A stretch of 47,265 nucleotides of DNA from Candidatus Phocaeicola faecipullorum. Its GTDB lineage: Bacteria > Bacteroidota > Bacteroidia > Bacteroidales > Bacteroidaceae. Numbering within the stretch: the first letter of the stretch is position 1; each line of letters begins with the position of its first letter. Shown here in pieces: positions 27,062 to 37,168 of this stretch. Location: contig JAHLFB010000282.1 in NCBI GenBank assembly GCA_018884025.1, forward strand, positions 1 to 47,265. The letters are read 5' to 3'. Under the pieces are notes generated by a model, which saw only the letters and a program-made list of their open reading frames with translations, was not told the origin of the DNA and searched no databases. Both the position numbers and the translations under genes were made by a program.

Positions 27062-29983
27062 CTATTTCTTTAACACCAAATTATAATTTTCTCCACGTAT
27101 TGTAGAAATTATTACATAAGTTTCATTTCTCTGTTTATTGTAAGAAACATCAATATCTTTTTGACCACATTTTACATTAAACATTCCATTCAAAACAATT
27201 TTTGTATTGAAAGGCTTTTCTTCCTGTATCACATCCTCTTCTGTCAAAAGTCCCATATGTGCTTTTGATATTCTACGCATATCAGGTTCACAAATAGACA
27301 ATATTTTCTCATCTCCAACGCTTTCCAGAACATAAGCCAGTGGTATATTTACTTTTCTGACAATAAGATTATTATATTCCTTATCCTCATTAAACAATGC
27401 TGCACAAACAATATTTTTTTCCTTATCTTCAATAATATGTGCATCATTATTATTTGAAATAATATTTACCGGAGAATCTTTTGATATCAGTCGTCTGGCA
27501 AGCTTCTTATCTTTGTTCTTGATAATATAATATTCATAATCCGAAGATTTAGGAGCTTTCCCATGCTGTATATATGCACAGGTATGATTACCATTTTTAG
27601 CAAATTCAAGTTTTCCTTTCTTTAACGCATACAATAAAGACGCATCTTCCAAAATATAACCTTCACCGGATTTCTTCTTCCAAGCTTCATCAAAAGATTG
27701 GAATATTGTAGTTACAGTATTATGGTTATTATCATTGTTCTGTATATCAGAACCCATACAAAGTAAATAATCACCTATTGAGAAAACTGATTTATTTGCT
27801 CTGAATGAAGAATCATAAGTTATATCATGCATTCTAAATGAAAACATAGCAGCATCATTACCACCATCAACCCCGGCCAAGAAAGTTTCATCAGAGAAGT
27901 TTCTATGCCCGGAACTTCCTCCACCTCTATCTATGAGTTCATCATCAGAAAGGACCTTAACTGTAGTTCCAGATATAAAATTCCAATCAAACTCTTTTTC
28001 AACCGGCAGGAAAGATTTCTTTCTGTTTTTTAAATCGAAATACTCTAACTGACCATAAGCCAAATAACGTCCCTTTATATTTTCTTTATCAGAAGATTCA
28101 AAATCCCAAATATAACGGCTGAAACCTTTTACATTAAAATGCAAGTTCTCATCTTTCATAACCATTAACCCTGAATATGGCATAAACAAGTTACCCTCAA
28201 TATCTTCCTCCTCATCAATGTTTAAAGAAACCGCTTTTTCCATCAGCTCCACTTCACCGACAGATGCTGTATATGCAAGAGTTGAATTTACGGAACGCAC
28301 ATAATCAATAATATGACCTTTATTATCTGCATTATTCATTATCTTTTTTAATGCGGCTACCAGTTCCTTATCCGGTTCCTTATATGAAAAAGCTACATAA
28401 GCAAATGCAGGCAGTAATTCATGCAATACATCCTGTTTCAGAGGGAAACGACCGACCGTTCCTGCCGGTATTTCAAGATTAGCACTAAAGAAACGGAATG
28501 TCAGCAATCCACGTTTTAAGTTATTCAAAGTTTCTTCAGATAAAGCATAAGGTGTATCATGCAACAAGTAAGCAATCAAAGCACCTGCATATAAAGCATG
28601 AGGATAATATGCACTGTTGTAAGTACCACGATGATGATAACCGGAGAAATCCGCTTTTAACGTTCCATAGAACCCCGGAGCTATTCCCAAAGCATTTTCC
28701 ATATAAGCCTTATATGCTGTCAAGGCAATCTGACGTTTACATTTATCCTTAACAGACAAAGCATATATAAGTTTAGGTATAGCCAAGGCACGAAGATTAT
28801 CAGCAACTTCACCTGCGTATGTTGGAAGATCATAACATATTCCAAACATTGTAAACCAATATAATGAATTCAGTTCACGCTCATAGACTTCATCACTTAG
28901 TTGGTCTTTTACGAGGAAAAAAGAATGAAAATATCCGGAACTTCTTAACTTTTCAAAACATAAAGTTCCAAGTCCACTACCATCAGCCCATCCCTGATCA
29001 TTGAACCAATCATATATATATTTAATTTTCTCTAAACTCTCATTATTATTATTTTTTCTATAATCTAATGCTAATGGTAATAAAATCTTCTCATTTATTC
29101 CACGGAACTGATGTATCTTTTCACCATCTATTTTGTTAGGTGCACACATTGGATACAATGGATATCCAATAGGTCTGTTATCGGTTGAATAATTTATTTT
29201 TATACCATCCGACAATTTAACTCCTCCTGATATAAACTCAGTTTCAGATTTTTCTCTAATTATAGACAATGCTCCTTTGTCTTGAATATTTCCACCAAGA
29301 TACCAATCAGTCAATCTGTCTGATATTATTTCTATATCCTTATCAGTCGCAGAAATCATATTATCAACCTTTTCTTCCGCACTTCTATAAAGCATAAAAT
29401 TCGGTATGAGGCTGAAGTCTGTACGATTTACTGTATATTGTGCATCAGACATTTTCTGCCATGAAACATTAGGAGTAAATTCTAAATAATCCACATAAAC
29501 AGTTCCGCCATCTTTTGAGTTAGGAAAGATGATTTCGACATCCTTAACCTTTGTACCTTTTTTTATACCCAAATCAGCCTGAAACTGTTGCCAATAGCAC
29601 CTCCAACCGGTAAATCCAAGTTTAAACTCAGAACGGGCAAGCTCTTTGCCATCTATATCCTTAAATACAAAAACTGCTGGAGATTCTATTGATCTATCAC
29701 TATATACCCACGTAGCGATACCACCATTTTTTTTTCCTGAAGCAATGTCAATACCCAAAGGGGAAACCATTTCAAATTTTGCACCAGGTTGCCAATCAAT
29801 TCTTAATGATTGATTTCCAAGCTTATATTTTCCATTAGTAACAGAAAGTAACCCTTTGTCAATTCTCCAGTTATTTGGTACTTTATTATCCTCAAAAGAA
29901 TAAATCTGTGCTTTTATGTTAGAAACTGTTAGTATTCCACAAACAGTACTAAATAATATATATCTTAAAAAGTTCATTTTCAT
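27062..29983 (-). CDS. Chondroitin sulfate ABC lyase-like enzyme, PL8 family
   Basis: Lyase expected to cut chondroitin/dermatan sulfate or hyaluronan at the hexosamine-uronic acid bond. 973 residues with a type I signal (cleavage near KAQ). An N-terminal jelly-roll, carbohydrate-binding-like domain (about 27-170) starts [12 protein letters not shown]; a helical toroid holds the catalytic segment [15 protein letters not shown] (449-463), with H451 and a nearby Tyr as counterparts of His501/Tyr508 of Proteus chondroitinase ABC, and R512 in GRFP as counterpart of R560. Beta-sandwich domains follow. It pairs with GH95 (2 nt gap). It is separated from SusD by a structured 102-nt gap. PL8 genes belong to chondroitin loci elsewhere, so the presence here is notable. 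Confidence 0.9.
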   Translation of the reverse strand: MKMNFLRYILFSTVCGILTVSNIKAQIYSFEDNKVPNNWRIDKGLLSVTNGKYKLGNQSLRIDWQPGAKFEMVSPLGIDIASGKKNGGIATWVYSDRSIESPAVFVFKDIDGKELARSEFKLGFTGWRCYWQQFQADLGIKKGTKVKDVEIIFPNSKDGGTVYVDYLEFTPNVSWQKMSDAQYTVNRTDFSLIPNFMLYRSAEEKVDNMISATDKDIEIISDRLTDWYLGGNIQDKGALSIIREKSETEFISGGVKLSDGIKINYSTDNRPIGYPLYPMCAPNKIDGEKIHQFRGINEKILLPLALDYRKNNNNESLEKIKYIYDWFNDQGWADGSGLGTLCFEKLRSSGYFHSFFLVKDQLSDEVYERELNSLYWFTMFGICYDLPTYAGEVADNLRALAIPKLIYALSVKDKCKRQIALTAYKAYMENALGIAPGFYGTLKADFSGYHHRGTYNSAYYPHALYAGALIAYLLHDTPYALSEETLNNLKRGLLTFRFFSANLEIPAGTVGRFPLKQDVLHELLPAFAYVAFSYKEPDKELVAALKKIMNNADNKGHIIDYVRSVNSTLAYTASVGEVELMEKAVSLNIDEEEDIEGNLFMPYSGLMVMKDENLHFNVKGFSRYIWDFESSDKENIKGRYLAYGQLEYFDLKNRKKSFLPVEKEFDWNFISGTTVKVLSDDELIDRGGGSSGHRNFSDETFLAGVDGGNDAAMFSFRMHDITYDSSFRANKSVFSIGDYLLCMGSDIQNNDNNHNTVTTIFQSFDEAWKKKSGEGYILEDASLLYALKKGKLEFAKNGNHTCAYIQHGKAPKSSDYEYYIIKNKDKKLARRLISKDSPVNIISNNNDAHIIEDKEKNIVCAALFNEDKEYNNLIVRKVNIPLAYVLESVGDEKILSICEPDMRRISKAHMGLLTEEDVIQEEKPFNTKIVLNGMFNVKCGQKDIDVSYNKQRNETYVIISTIRGENYNLVLKK

Positions 29984-29994
29984 AATAAATAAAA

Positions 29995-30052
29995 CTATCT
30001 TAAGCCTGCATCAGGCTTATTTAATTATAAGGCATGAGCAGACTTAAGATAG
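29995..30052 (-). other. Structured intergenic element between SusD and PL8
   Basis: CTATCTTAAG (29995-30004) and CTTAAGATAG (30043-30052) form a perfect 10-bp outer stem. Inside lies a competing perfect hairpin TAAGCCTG-CAT-CAGGCTTA (30001-30019), which shares four bases with the outer stem. On the minus-strand transcript the outer stem is followed by TTTTATTTATT. It may partly terminate or protect the RNA after SusD. Confidence 0.65.
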
Positions 30053-30085
30053 CGTTAACATAAAATTAAAATTATTTTCAGAAAC

Positions 30086-31801
30086 TTACCAACCAGGATT
30101 CTGATTGAACTTTGTCATCAAGTCTTTATCTCTCTGAGGTATAGGAAGAAGTTCATGCTTATTTTTCTTTGTATATTCATAACATATATAAAACTCTCCT
30201 CCATCACTATACCAGTTTACAATATCGTTAAAAGTATCCTGTATAGCATCAACATATATACCCCAACGTATAAGATCCTGACGACGATGCCCTTCAAATG
30301 CCAACTCATAAGCTCTTTCTATACGAACAGCATCTCTGAATCCGTTATAATCAAGCCCGGCCAAGTCACTTTTAGTATTTGGCATATCTACTGGCAATCC
30401 CATACCACGGCGACGAACCATGTTTATTGCCTCATAAGCTTCAGATGTAGGTCCTTGCTTCCATTCATTCATAGCTTCTGCATACAGTAACAATACATCA
30501 GCATAACGTAAAATATACCAGTTTATATTCGAAAGATTCGCATCCACAATATAATTGGCATCATTCACATATTTCTCCGTATCCCATTTTGCAGGAGTTA
30601 TTCCATCCATATATGCTTTCTTTACATCGTTTTTCGCATCATCCTCTAATGCCTCGTCCATTGTAGCCTTTGAACTTATAGGCAACTTCACTCCATTCTC
30701 ACCGGTTGTTTCATTCTTACCGTATTTATAATCTGCAATAGAAATCGAATATCTCCTGTCCATAGGAGTTCCATCATCATTCTTAGGCGATACATCTCTC
30801 CAGTCTCTTATAAAAGTAGGTATTATACGCCAGTTACCATCATTACGCACTCCTTTAATTCCACTTGCTGCCACTCCGTTCCATTTGCCGATACGTCCAC
30901 TTGGATCGGAAGCAGCCACTCCTGTTATAGCAGGTGAATAAAAGCTAACCTCTATCAAGCTCTCGCTATTATCCCATACACCATTACAAGTATTCTTCCA
31001 TAGCTGTTCATAATCATCAAGCAGTTTATGTTTTCCAGACTCCACTAATACTTTTGCAGTTTTTGCTGCTGCTTCCCACTTGCTGGTATCATTTATCGGA
31101 TATCCAGCCCATGTTGCATAAACTTTTGTGAGAAGTCCAATTGCAGAACCTTTTGAAAAACGGAAACTATTATCACTACGCAGATTGTCATCTACAGCAT
31201 AAGGAAGATTTTCTATCGCATACAGCAAATCCTGTTCTATAAACTTATATACATCAACCGGATCTGCTTGAGTATAAGTTGAAGGGTTTTGATAAGATTG
31301 CTGAGTTGAAGTTATTAAAGCTATATTTCCATACCATCTGACCAACTCAAAATAAAACAATGCTCGCAAAGCTCTCGCCTCTGCCATATATATTGTAGCC
31401 AAAGACTTATCTTTATCAGAAAATTTATTAAACCTTGCAGACAAAGTTTCTATAAAATCATTAGAATCATAAACAGCACCATACAAAGATTGCCATGTTG
31501 CTCTAACCTCATCTTGAGTACTTGTATAAGAATTGGAAGGAACCAAACGTTTTCCTTCGGTCGTATTACCTGTACATTTAGCAATATCACTTGGCAGAGT
31601 AAACAACAACGACAAGTGATACCTGTACATAGCTTCCTCTACAAAATTACGATAAACTCCATACAATACATTCTGCGCTTCACTTGCAGTATTCATATAA
31701 TTGTCTTTTTCCATCTCAACATAATTATTCTCATCAAGAGAACATGATGAAAAAGCAAAGAGACTGGCTAATAACCAAATACTATATTTCATATTTTTCA
31801 T
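30086..31801 (-). CDS. SusD/RagB family surface glycan-binding lipoprotein
   Basis: Outer-membrane lipoprotein that caps the SusC channel and helps bind the glycan. 571 residues, lipobox FSSC (Cys 20), followed by SLDENNY, whose acidic residues fit surface export. Helical TPR-like segments typical of SusD are visible: ARALRALFYFELVRWYGNIALI, the C-terminal RIERAYELAFEGHRRQDLIRWG and the end motif LLPIPQRDKDLMTKFNQNPGW. It starts 6 nt after SusC, as usual for this pair. Confidence 0.96.
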   Translation of the reverse strand: MKNMKYSIWLLASLFAFSSCSLDENNYVEMEKDNYMNTASEAQNVLYGVYRNFVEEAMYRYHLSLLFTLPSDIAKCTGNTTEGKRLVPSNSYTSTQDEVRATWQSLYGAVYDSNDFIETLSARFNKFSDKDKSLATIYMAEARALRALFYFELVRWYGNIALITSTQQSYQNPSTYTQADPVDVYKFIEQDLLYAIENLPYAVDDNLRSDNSFRFSKGSAIGLLTKVYATWAGYPINDTSKWEAAAKTAKVLVESGKHKLLDDYEQLWKNTCNGVWDNSESLIEVSFYSPAITGVAASDPSGRIGKWNGVAASGIKGVRNDGNWRIIPTFIRDWRDVSPKNDDGTPMDRRYSISIADYKYGKNETTGENGVKLPISSKATMDEALEDDAKNDVKKAYMDGITPAKWDTEKYVNDANYIVDANLSNINWYILRYADVLLLYAEAMNEWKQGPTSEAYEAINMVRRRGMGLPVDMPNTKSDLAGLDYNGFRDAVRIERAYELAFEGHRRQDLIRWGIYVDAIQDTFNDIVNWYSDGGEFYICYEYTKKNKHELLPIPQRDKDLMTKFNQNPGW

Positions 31802-31807
31802 TTTAAA

Positions 31808-34800
31808 TTAAAATTGTACTTCTACTCCTACTGTAAATACACGACTCTTAGGATATGCTCCCCAATCAAAACCAGGCATCAATGGGCTGCTCTTCATATT
31901 CACTTCAGGGTCGTAACCACTATATTTAGTAAACGTAAGCAGATTCTGAGCAGTACCATATACCCTCAAACGTTCTATAAATGCCTTTCTTGTCCATTTA
32001 CTTGGTAATGTATATCCCAATGTAACATTCTTCAGACGAATGAAAGAACCATCCTCAATAAAACGAGAATATAATTCATATTTAACATAACCTTTTGCTG
32101 ATGGAACACGGTTTGAAGCATGTGTTGGAGTCCATCTGTCCGCAACTTCTATAAGCTGGTTAGTTCGTTCGTCCTGCGACTGAGTCTGGAACATACGTGT
32201 AGCGTTATAAACATCATTTCCATAATTAAACTGAAATAGAAAACTGAAATCAATTCCTTTATATCTCAAAGTATTCGTAATACCGCCATACCAGTCTGGA
32301 AGTCCGTTACCTATGACAGTTCTATCATTAGTAGTAATCTTTCCATCACCATCAATATCTTTATATTTAACCATACCTGGCTCTGTTGTACGTCCGGCAT
32401 GTTCACTCATATCTGGTACACCAGGTTTCAATACAAGACCATTAGGAGTAGAATTAAAGTCTGAATACTGATAAACACCGTCAAACTCATATCCATACAT
32501 TAAACCTAATGACTCACCAACCATTGCAATATAATCGTATCCTGTAAAGTTTGTATTAAAACCAGTTCTTGAATACATTACTGTAGCACCGTCCTGTAAA
32601 CTCTTCAATGTATTTCTTATAAACGAAATATTAAAGTCTGTAGTCCAGCTGAAATCTTTTCTTTGGAAATTGACTGTATTAAGATTTAGTTCAACACCTT
32701 TATTCTGAATTTTACCTATATTCTGCCATTGTGAACTGAATCCAGTAACATACGCCAAGTCCTGAGCCATCAGCAAATCTTTTGTATTCTTTAAGAAGAA
32801 ATCTGCAGTAATGTTTATTCTGTTATCAAATAGACCTAAATCAATGCCAACATTGGCAGTAGAAGACCCTTCCCATTTAAGATCAGGATTAGCCAATTGT
32901 TTAGGCGACAAAGAGGTTATCAGTTTATTTCCTATTCCATATTTCATCTCTGTATAAAGGTCCATAGACAAATAGTTACTGATACGATCATTACCTACAA
33001 CACCCCATCCTAAACGTAACTTCAAATTAGAAATAGGTTTTATTTCTTTCATAAATTTTTCTTCAGATACACGCCATGCAGCAGAGAACGAAGGGAAATA
33101 TCCCCACTTATGCTTTTCTGAAAATACGCTTGATGCATCTGCTCGCACTGTAGCTGTCAATAAATAGCGTTCCTTGAAATTATAAACGCCACGAGCAAAG
33201 AAAGAAAGCATTTTTTTATCGCTTCTGGATGTACTTACAGAGCTTGGTGTAGCACCCAAACCTAAGTTATCATTACCTAAATTATCAAAAGGAAAGTCTT
33301 TTGACTGACCATATAACAATTCAGAACCTCTGTACGAATATTCATGTCCAAGCACGAAATTCAATGAATGTTTCTTCTTGAATTTTGCATCGTAAGTCAA
33401 AGTATTACTACTTGACCAACGTACATCCTTTTGCATCTGTGTAGAACCATACGCACCTCCACTACGGTATGCCTGGCTTGATTCTGCTCCATAGAATGTA
33501 TCATTCCTATAATTTGTTGTATTATATGTACCGGCAGCACGGAATGTCAAACCTTTAATAATCTTAACACTCAACGCCATATTAGCCCCCCAATACTCAG
33601 ATTCTCTGTTATTATCAACAGCTTCAGACTGTTTTATAGGATTAACGACTGAATATGTTCCTTCCTCCAATTCAATAGGGTCAATAGCTTCATTCAACAA
33701 GTCATAATCAGACGTATCAAGTCCACCGGTAGGTCTTGCCCGCAACAAACTTGACAGAACACTTAATGTACCACTTGTTCCACTTGTACCAATACCTGTT
33801 TTTACTGAATTTGAGTAGTTAATTGTCGCATCAAGTTTTATTGATTTATTAATATCTTGGACCAAACGTAACTTTCCTGTATTCTTTTTATATCCACTGT
33901 TTGTAAAAATACCATTTTCATCAAAATGAGAGAAAGACGCAGAATATTTAGTTGACTTTGTTCCACCACTTATACTAAAATCGTGATTCTGTGACCATGT
34001 AGGTCTGAATGCAGCATCCTGCCAATCAACCCCAGGTACAGACAAATAATCATCCATAGTCTGGTATATATAGTTCTCGCCTGTGTCAGGATCAATTCCT
34101 TCCTTAAAATATGTGTTGGCATATTTTGTTGGGTTTATTTCAAGCTGCAATTTTACGAACTCATAAGGAGACAACAGATCTAAAGTCTTGGAAATAGTTC
34201 TATAACTTGCAGAGCCATTATATGAGATAACAGGCTTACCTTCTTTACCTGATTTTGTCGTAACAAGGATTACACCATTCGCCGCACGGGCTCCATAAAT
34301 GGCTGAAGCTGACGCATCCTTCAATACATCAATACTTTCTATATCATTATTGGCAAGATAATCAATGTTATCAACTTCAAAACCATCTACGATATACAAT
34401 GGAGAAGCATCACCATTCACGGTACCTACACCACGGATTTTAATATCAAAACCTGAACCCGGAGTACCATCCGACTGTGTAATCTGAACTCCGGCTATCT
34501 GTCCTCCCAATGCTTCAACGACAGAACTTGTCTTGAAGTTTTCTATGGCTTTCGAGGATACAGAAGATACAGAACCTGTAAGGTCACTTTTCTTCATTGC
34601 TCCATAACCAACCACTACTACCTCATCAAGCTGTGCATAATCTGGAACCATTTTTATTTTCAGGGTCTGTTCACCACGAACTTTTACTTCCTGATCTTTA
34701 TATCCTATATATTTTACAATCAAAGTAGATTTTGGAGTTACTTTCAACTCAAAATTACCATCAAAATCCGTAGCAGCTCCTGTATTTGAATTTTTAACCT

Positions 34801-34957
34801 GAATAGTCGCACCTATAAGTGGCTGGTCATTTTCATCAATGACCACGCCCTTTATAGAAATCTTCTGTGCAAATGACGAAACAGTGCACAATAAGGCAAA
34901 AAGAACAAACATAAATCTTTTGCCCGATATTTTTACTATATATTTATAATTATTCAT
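31808..34957 (-). CDS. SusC/RagA family TonB-dependent outer-membrane transporter
   Basis: TonB-dependent importer of oligosaccharides, 1049 residues. Signal peptide (cleavage near SFAQ), N-terminal carboxypeptidase-regulatory-like domain (ISIKGVVIDENDQPLIGATIQV), a TonB-box-like DEVVVVGYG, a plug domain (SDLTGSVSSV; IRGVGTVNGDASPLYIVDGF; DASASAIYGARAANGVILVTTK) and a 22-strand barrel ending in Phe (TVGVEVQF). It forms the import complex with the SusD gene 6 nt downstream. It lies 17 nt after the SGBP. Confidence 0.97.
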   Translation of the reverse strand: MNNYKYIVKISGKRFMFVLFALLCTVSSFAQKISIKGVVIDENDQPLIGATIQVKNSNTGAATDFDGNFELKVTPKSTLIVKYIGYKDQEVKVRGEQTLKIKMVPDYAQLDEVVVVGYGAMKKSDLTGSVSSVSSKAIENFKTSSVVEALGGQIAGVQITQSDGTPGSGFDIKIRGVGTVNGDASPLYIVDGFEVDNIDYLANNDIESIDVLKDASASAIYGARAANGVILVTTKSGKEGKPVISYNGSASYRTISKTLDLLSPYEFVKLQLEINPTKYANTYFKEGIDPDTGENYIYQTMDDYLSVPGVDWQDAAFRPTWSQNHDFSISGGTKSTKYSASFSHFDENGIFTNSGYKKNTGKLRLVQDINKSIKLDATINYSNSVKTGIGTSGTSGTLSVLSSLLRARPTGGLDTSDYDLLNEAIDPIELEEGTYSVVNPIKQSEAVDNNRESEYWGANMALSVKIIKGLTFRAAGTYNTTNYRNDTFYGAESSQAYRSGGAYGSTQMQKDVRWSSSNTLTYDAKFKKKHSLNFVLGHEYSYRGSELLYGQSKDFPFDNLGNDNLGLGATPSSVSTSRSDKKMLSFFARGVYNFKERYLLTATVRADASSVFSEKHKWGYFPSFSAAWRVSEEKFMKEIKPISNLKLRLGWGVVGNDRISNYLSMDLYTEMKYGIGNKLITSLSPKQLANPDLKWEGSSTANVGIDLGLFDNRINITADFFLKNTKDLLMAQDLAYVTGFSSQWQNIGKIQNKGVELNLNTVNFQRKDFSWTTDFNISFIRNTLKSLQDGATVMYSRTGFNTNFTGYDYIAMVGESLGLMYGYEFDGVYQYSDFNSTPNGLVLKPGVPDMSEHAGRTTEPGMVKYKDIDGDGKITTNDRTVIGNGLPDWYGGITNTLRYKGIDFSFLFQFNYGNDVYNATRMFQTQSQDERTNQLIEVADRWTPTHASNRVPSAKGYVKYELYSRFIEDGSFIRLKNVTLGYTLPSKWTRKAFIERLRVYGTAQNLLTFTKYSGYDPEVNMKSSPLMPGFDWGAYPKSRVFTVGVEVQF

Positions 34958-34974
34958 TTTCTTATTTTTTAAGA

Positions 34975-37158
34975 TTAAAATCTTGTATCAAACCATATTG
35001 CGAGAGGGAAAATACCCTTATCCCCTGAAACATTTTGAAGGTCAGTAGTGCTACCGTTTGTAACAAATGTCATCTGTCCTATCATAACTCCATTTGCATA
35101 TCCGTAATTATTCAACCACTTATTGGCATTGATTTTCACTGCAAGATTATTGGTTGCATCAACATAACCTAAAGGTATATTCAATTTTCCAATATTATCA
35201 TAATAAGACATTGGAGCACGTGCTCCAGGATTATTACCTTTGCCAATAGCTTCAAAATAAGCCTTCCAAACACTTTCCATAAACGAACTACCTACACTTG
35301 GCTGCCCCTTCAAATGTTCTTCCGGACCATTCAAGTTATAATAATCAAATGTACGGCGATAATCCATCAGGAACTTAGACATATCCGTAACACCTATTAT
35401 TTCCGGAGTTGCAGAAACACCTCCCGTACGAGGATTTACCTGCATAACAAACGGAGTATATCTAACAATTACACCTTCGTTCATGGAAACTGAACAATCA
35501 AAGAATATAGGAGTCTTTACAGTCACTTCTTCAGATGTTCCCTTTCCTGCAGTAGTATTTATTACAACCATGATAACTTTACCATTTTTCCAACCTTTTC
35601 CTGCCCTTACGGTAAACTTACCTGTATTCTTATCAATACTTACAGCACTTGGAGTAGAAGATGATTCTGTATCAATAGTATATTCCACATTTGTAGCATT
35701 ATCTCCCAAGTCCGTATCAACAACATCAAATGAGAATGATTCAAACTCTGCTTTTGTTGTAGCACGGAACTGGCTTGCATAGTCTTTAGCAGGTTCAAGA
35801 CCTAAATTATTTCCCCAACTTACGTATGTAAAATAGTTAGGATTTTCTTTAACTGTAAGACTAAACGTTGCAGACAACTCACTCTTAATATTTTTAGCCA
35901 ATACAGTAACTGTATAGGTTCCAAGAGGTATAGAATTTCCTTTCTTGGCAGAAATTACACCGGTTAATGGGTCTATCTGTAAATCAGACAATTTTGAATC
36001 CAGATTTACAAAAGAATACATAACCTCACCTCCATCACAGACAGACGGTGCAATATCAAATGCTGTACTCTGTGATACCTCTGCATTATCATAAGCAAAT
36101 TGTGTAATTGGTTCTATAAAATCAATTATAGTAAATGTATATACATTGTCAAACTCAGCTGTACCATATTGGTTAGTGACGCTAACTGAGATATTACATA
36201 CATCATCTATTTCCAAAGAACTTTCTTTTGCTAAAGAAATGACACCTGTTGTAGGATTAATGCTAACTTGTGCACCTTCCAAAGATACAGACTTAATAGC
36301 ATAATTCAATCCTTCAAGTGAGCCTGACAATACCGGAGCAACAGACTCAAATGCATATCCCTTCTCTATACGCACAGAATTTGGCGTATATGTCAATCCT
36401 AAAGGACGAGAAGTTACATTTATCGTCAAAGCATTCTCAAATATGCCTTCTTCTGACTCTTCGCCTACTATCGCAGTTGTCAACTTTAAGTTCAAGACAT
36501 ATTTACCCGGCTGTATATTTGACTCTCCCCTTACTATTGATATTTCTCCTGTAGAGGCATTGATATTAAAGAAATCACAATCTTCAACCTTTACTCCTTC
36601 CTTTGTTACACTTGCAATAAGATATTTTGATATTGACACATGGTTTCCATCAGTTGTAACCTGGGCAGTAGGTAATTCAGCTTCGCTGTCTTCTGACACT
36701 ACATCAGCATAATCCACAACCAGTTCAGCAGGTTCAACAGTTATTCCGTCAGGTACAGGTTTCATCATATTAATACTTATAATATCACTAAATGTATAAT
36801 GATGGCCATTCGAAGTACAAGATATACTAATAGTATATAATCCTACCGGCAACTCTCCTGTATTCTGGATTTCAACAGTACCATTTTCTTTTATAGTAAA
36901 ACATTCTGTTTCATAAGGTTCACCATCAAGTTTTACTCCAACAATAGTAAATCCGGAAGGTTGACCACCGATATAAGTAGGAGCATCCAAAGTAAAATTC
37001 ATAGATGGTCCGATATCGGTAACTCCTGGATAATAAATCATAAATTCTGTCGAGTCTGTTGTCTCAGGATCTTCACAAGAAGCATTGGCGAAACAAAAAC
37101 AGACTACTGCAAGGATTTGAAAAATCCTAAACATTCCATTTGTTAAATTTTGTCTCAT
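34975..37158 (-). CDS. Surface glycan-binding lipoprotein with Ig-like repeats
   Basis: 727 residues, lipobox ASC with the lipidated Cys at residue 28, then acidic EDPETTDS (surface export). The body has about four Ig-like/cadherin-like repeats, each with a recurring INxxTGxIS-type turn (FNINASTGEISIVRG; INPTTGVISLAKE; IDPLTGVISAKKG; IDKNTGKFTVRAG). The C-terminal about 170 residues form a separate domain (FDYYNLNGPEEHLKG, ending FPLAIWFDTRF). The place between surface PL12 and SusC matches the SGBP BT4661 of the B. thetaiotaomicron heparan sulfate locus (recalled). It should hold the polysaccharide at the cell surface. Confidence 0.82.
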   Translation of the reverse strand: MRQNLTNGMFRIFQILAVVCFCFANASCEDPETTDSTEFMIYYPGVTDIGPSMNFTLDAPTYIGGQPSGFTIVGVKLDGEPYETECFTIKENGTVEIQNTGELPVGLYTISISCTSNGHHYTFSDIISINMMKPVPDGITVEPAELVVDYADVVSEDSEAELPTAQVTTDGNHVSISKYLIASVTKEGVKVEDCDFFNINASTGEISIVRGESNIQPGKYVLNLKLTTAIVGEESEEGIFENALTINVTSRPLGLTYTPNSVRIEKGYAFESVAPVLSGSLEGLNYAIKSVSLEGAQVSINPTTGVISLAKESSLEIDDVCNISVSVTNQYGTAEFDNVYTFTIIDFIEPITQFAYDNAEVSQSTAFDIAPSVCDGGEVMYSFVNLDSKLSDLQIDPLTGVISAKKGNSIPLGTYTVTVLAKNIKSELSATFSLTVKENPNYFTYVSWGNNLGLEPAKDYASQFRATTKAEFESFSFDVVDTDLGDNATNVEYTIDTESSSTPSAVSIDKNTGKFTVRAGKGWKNGKVIMVVINTTAGKGTSEEVTVKTPIFFDCSVSMNEGVIVRYTPFVMQVNPRTGGVSATPEIIGVTDMSKFLMDYRRTFDYYNLNGPEEHLKGQPSVGSSFMESVWKAYFEAIGKGNNPGARAPMSYYDNIGKLNIPLGYVDATNNLAVKINANKWLNNYGYANGVMIGQMTFVTNGSTTDLQNVSGDKGIFPLAIWFDTRF

Positions 37159-37168
37159 TGTTTTTCAA

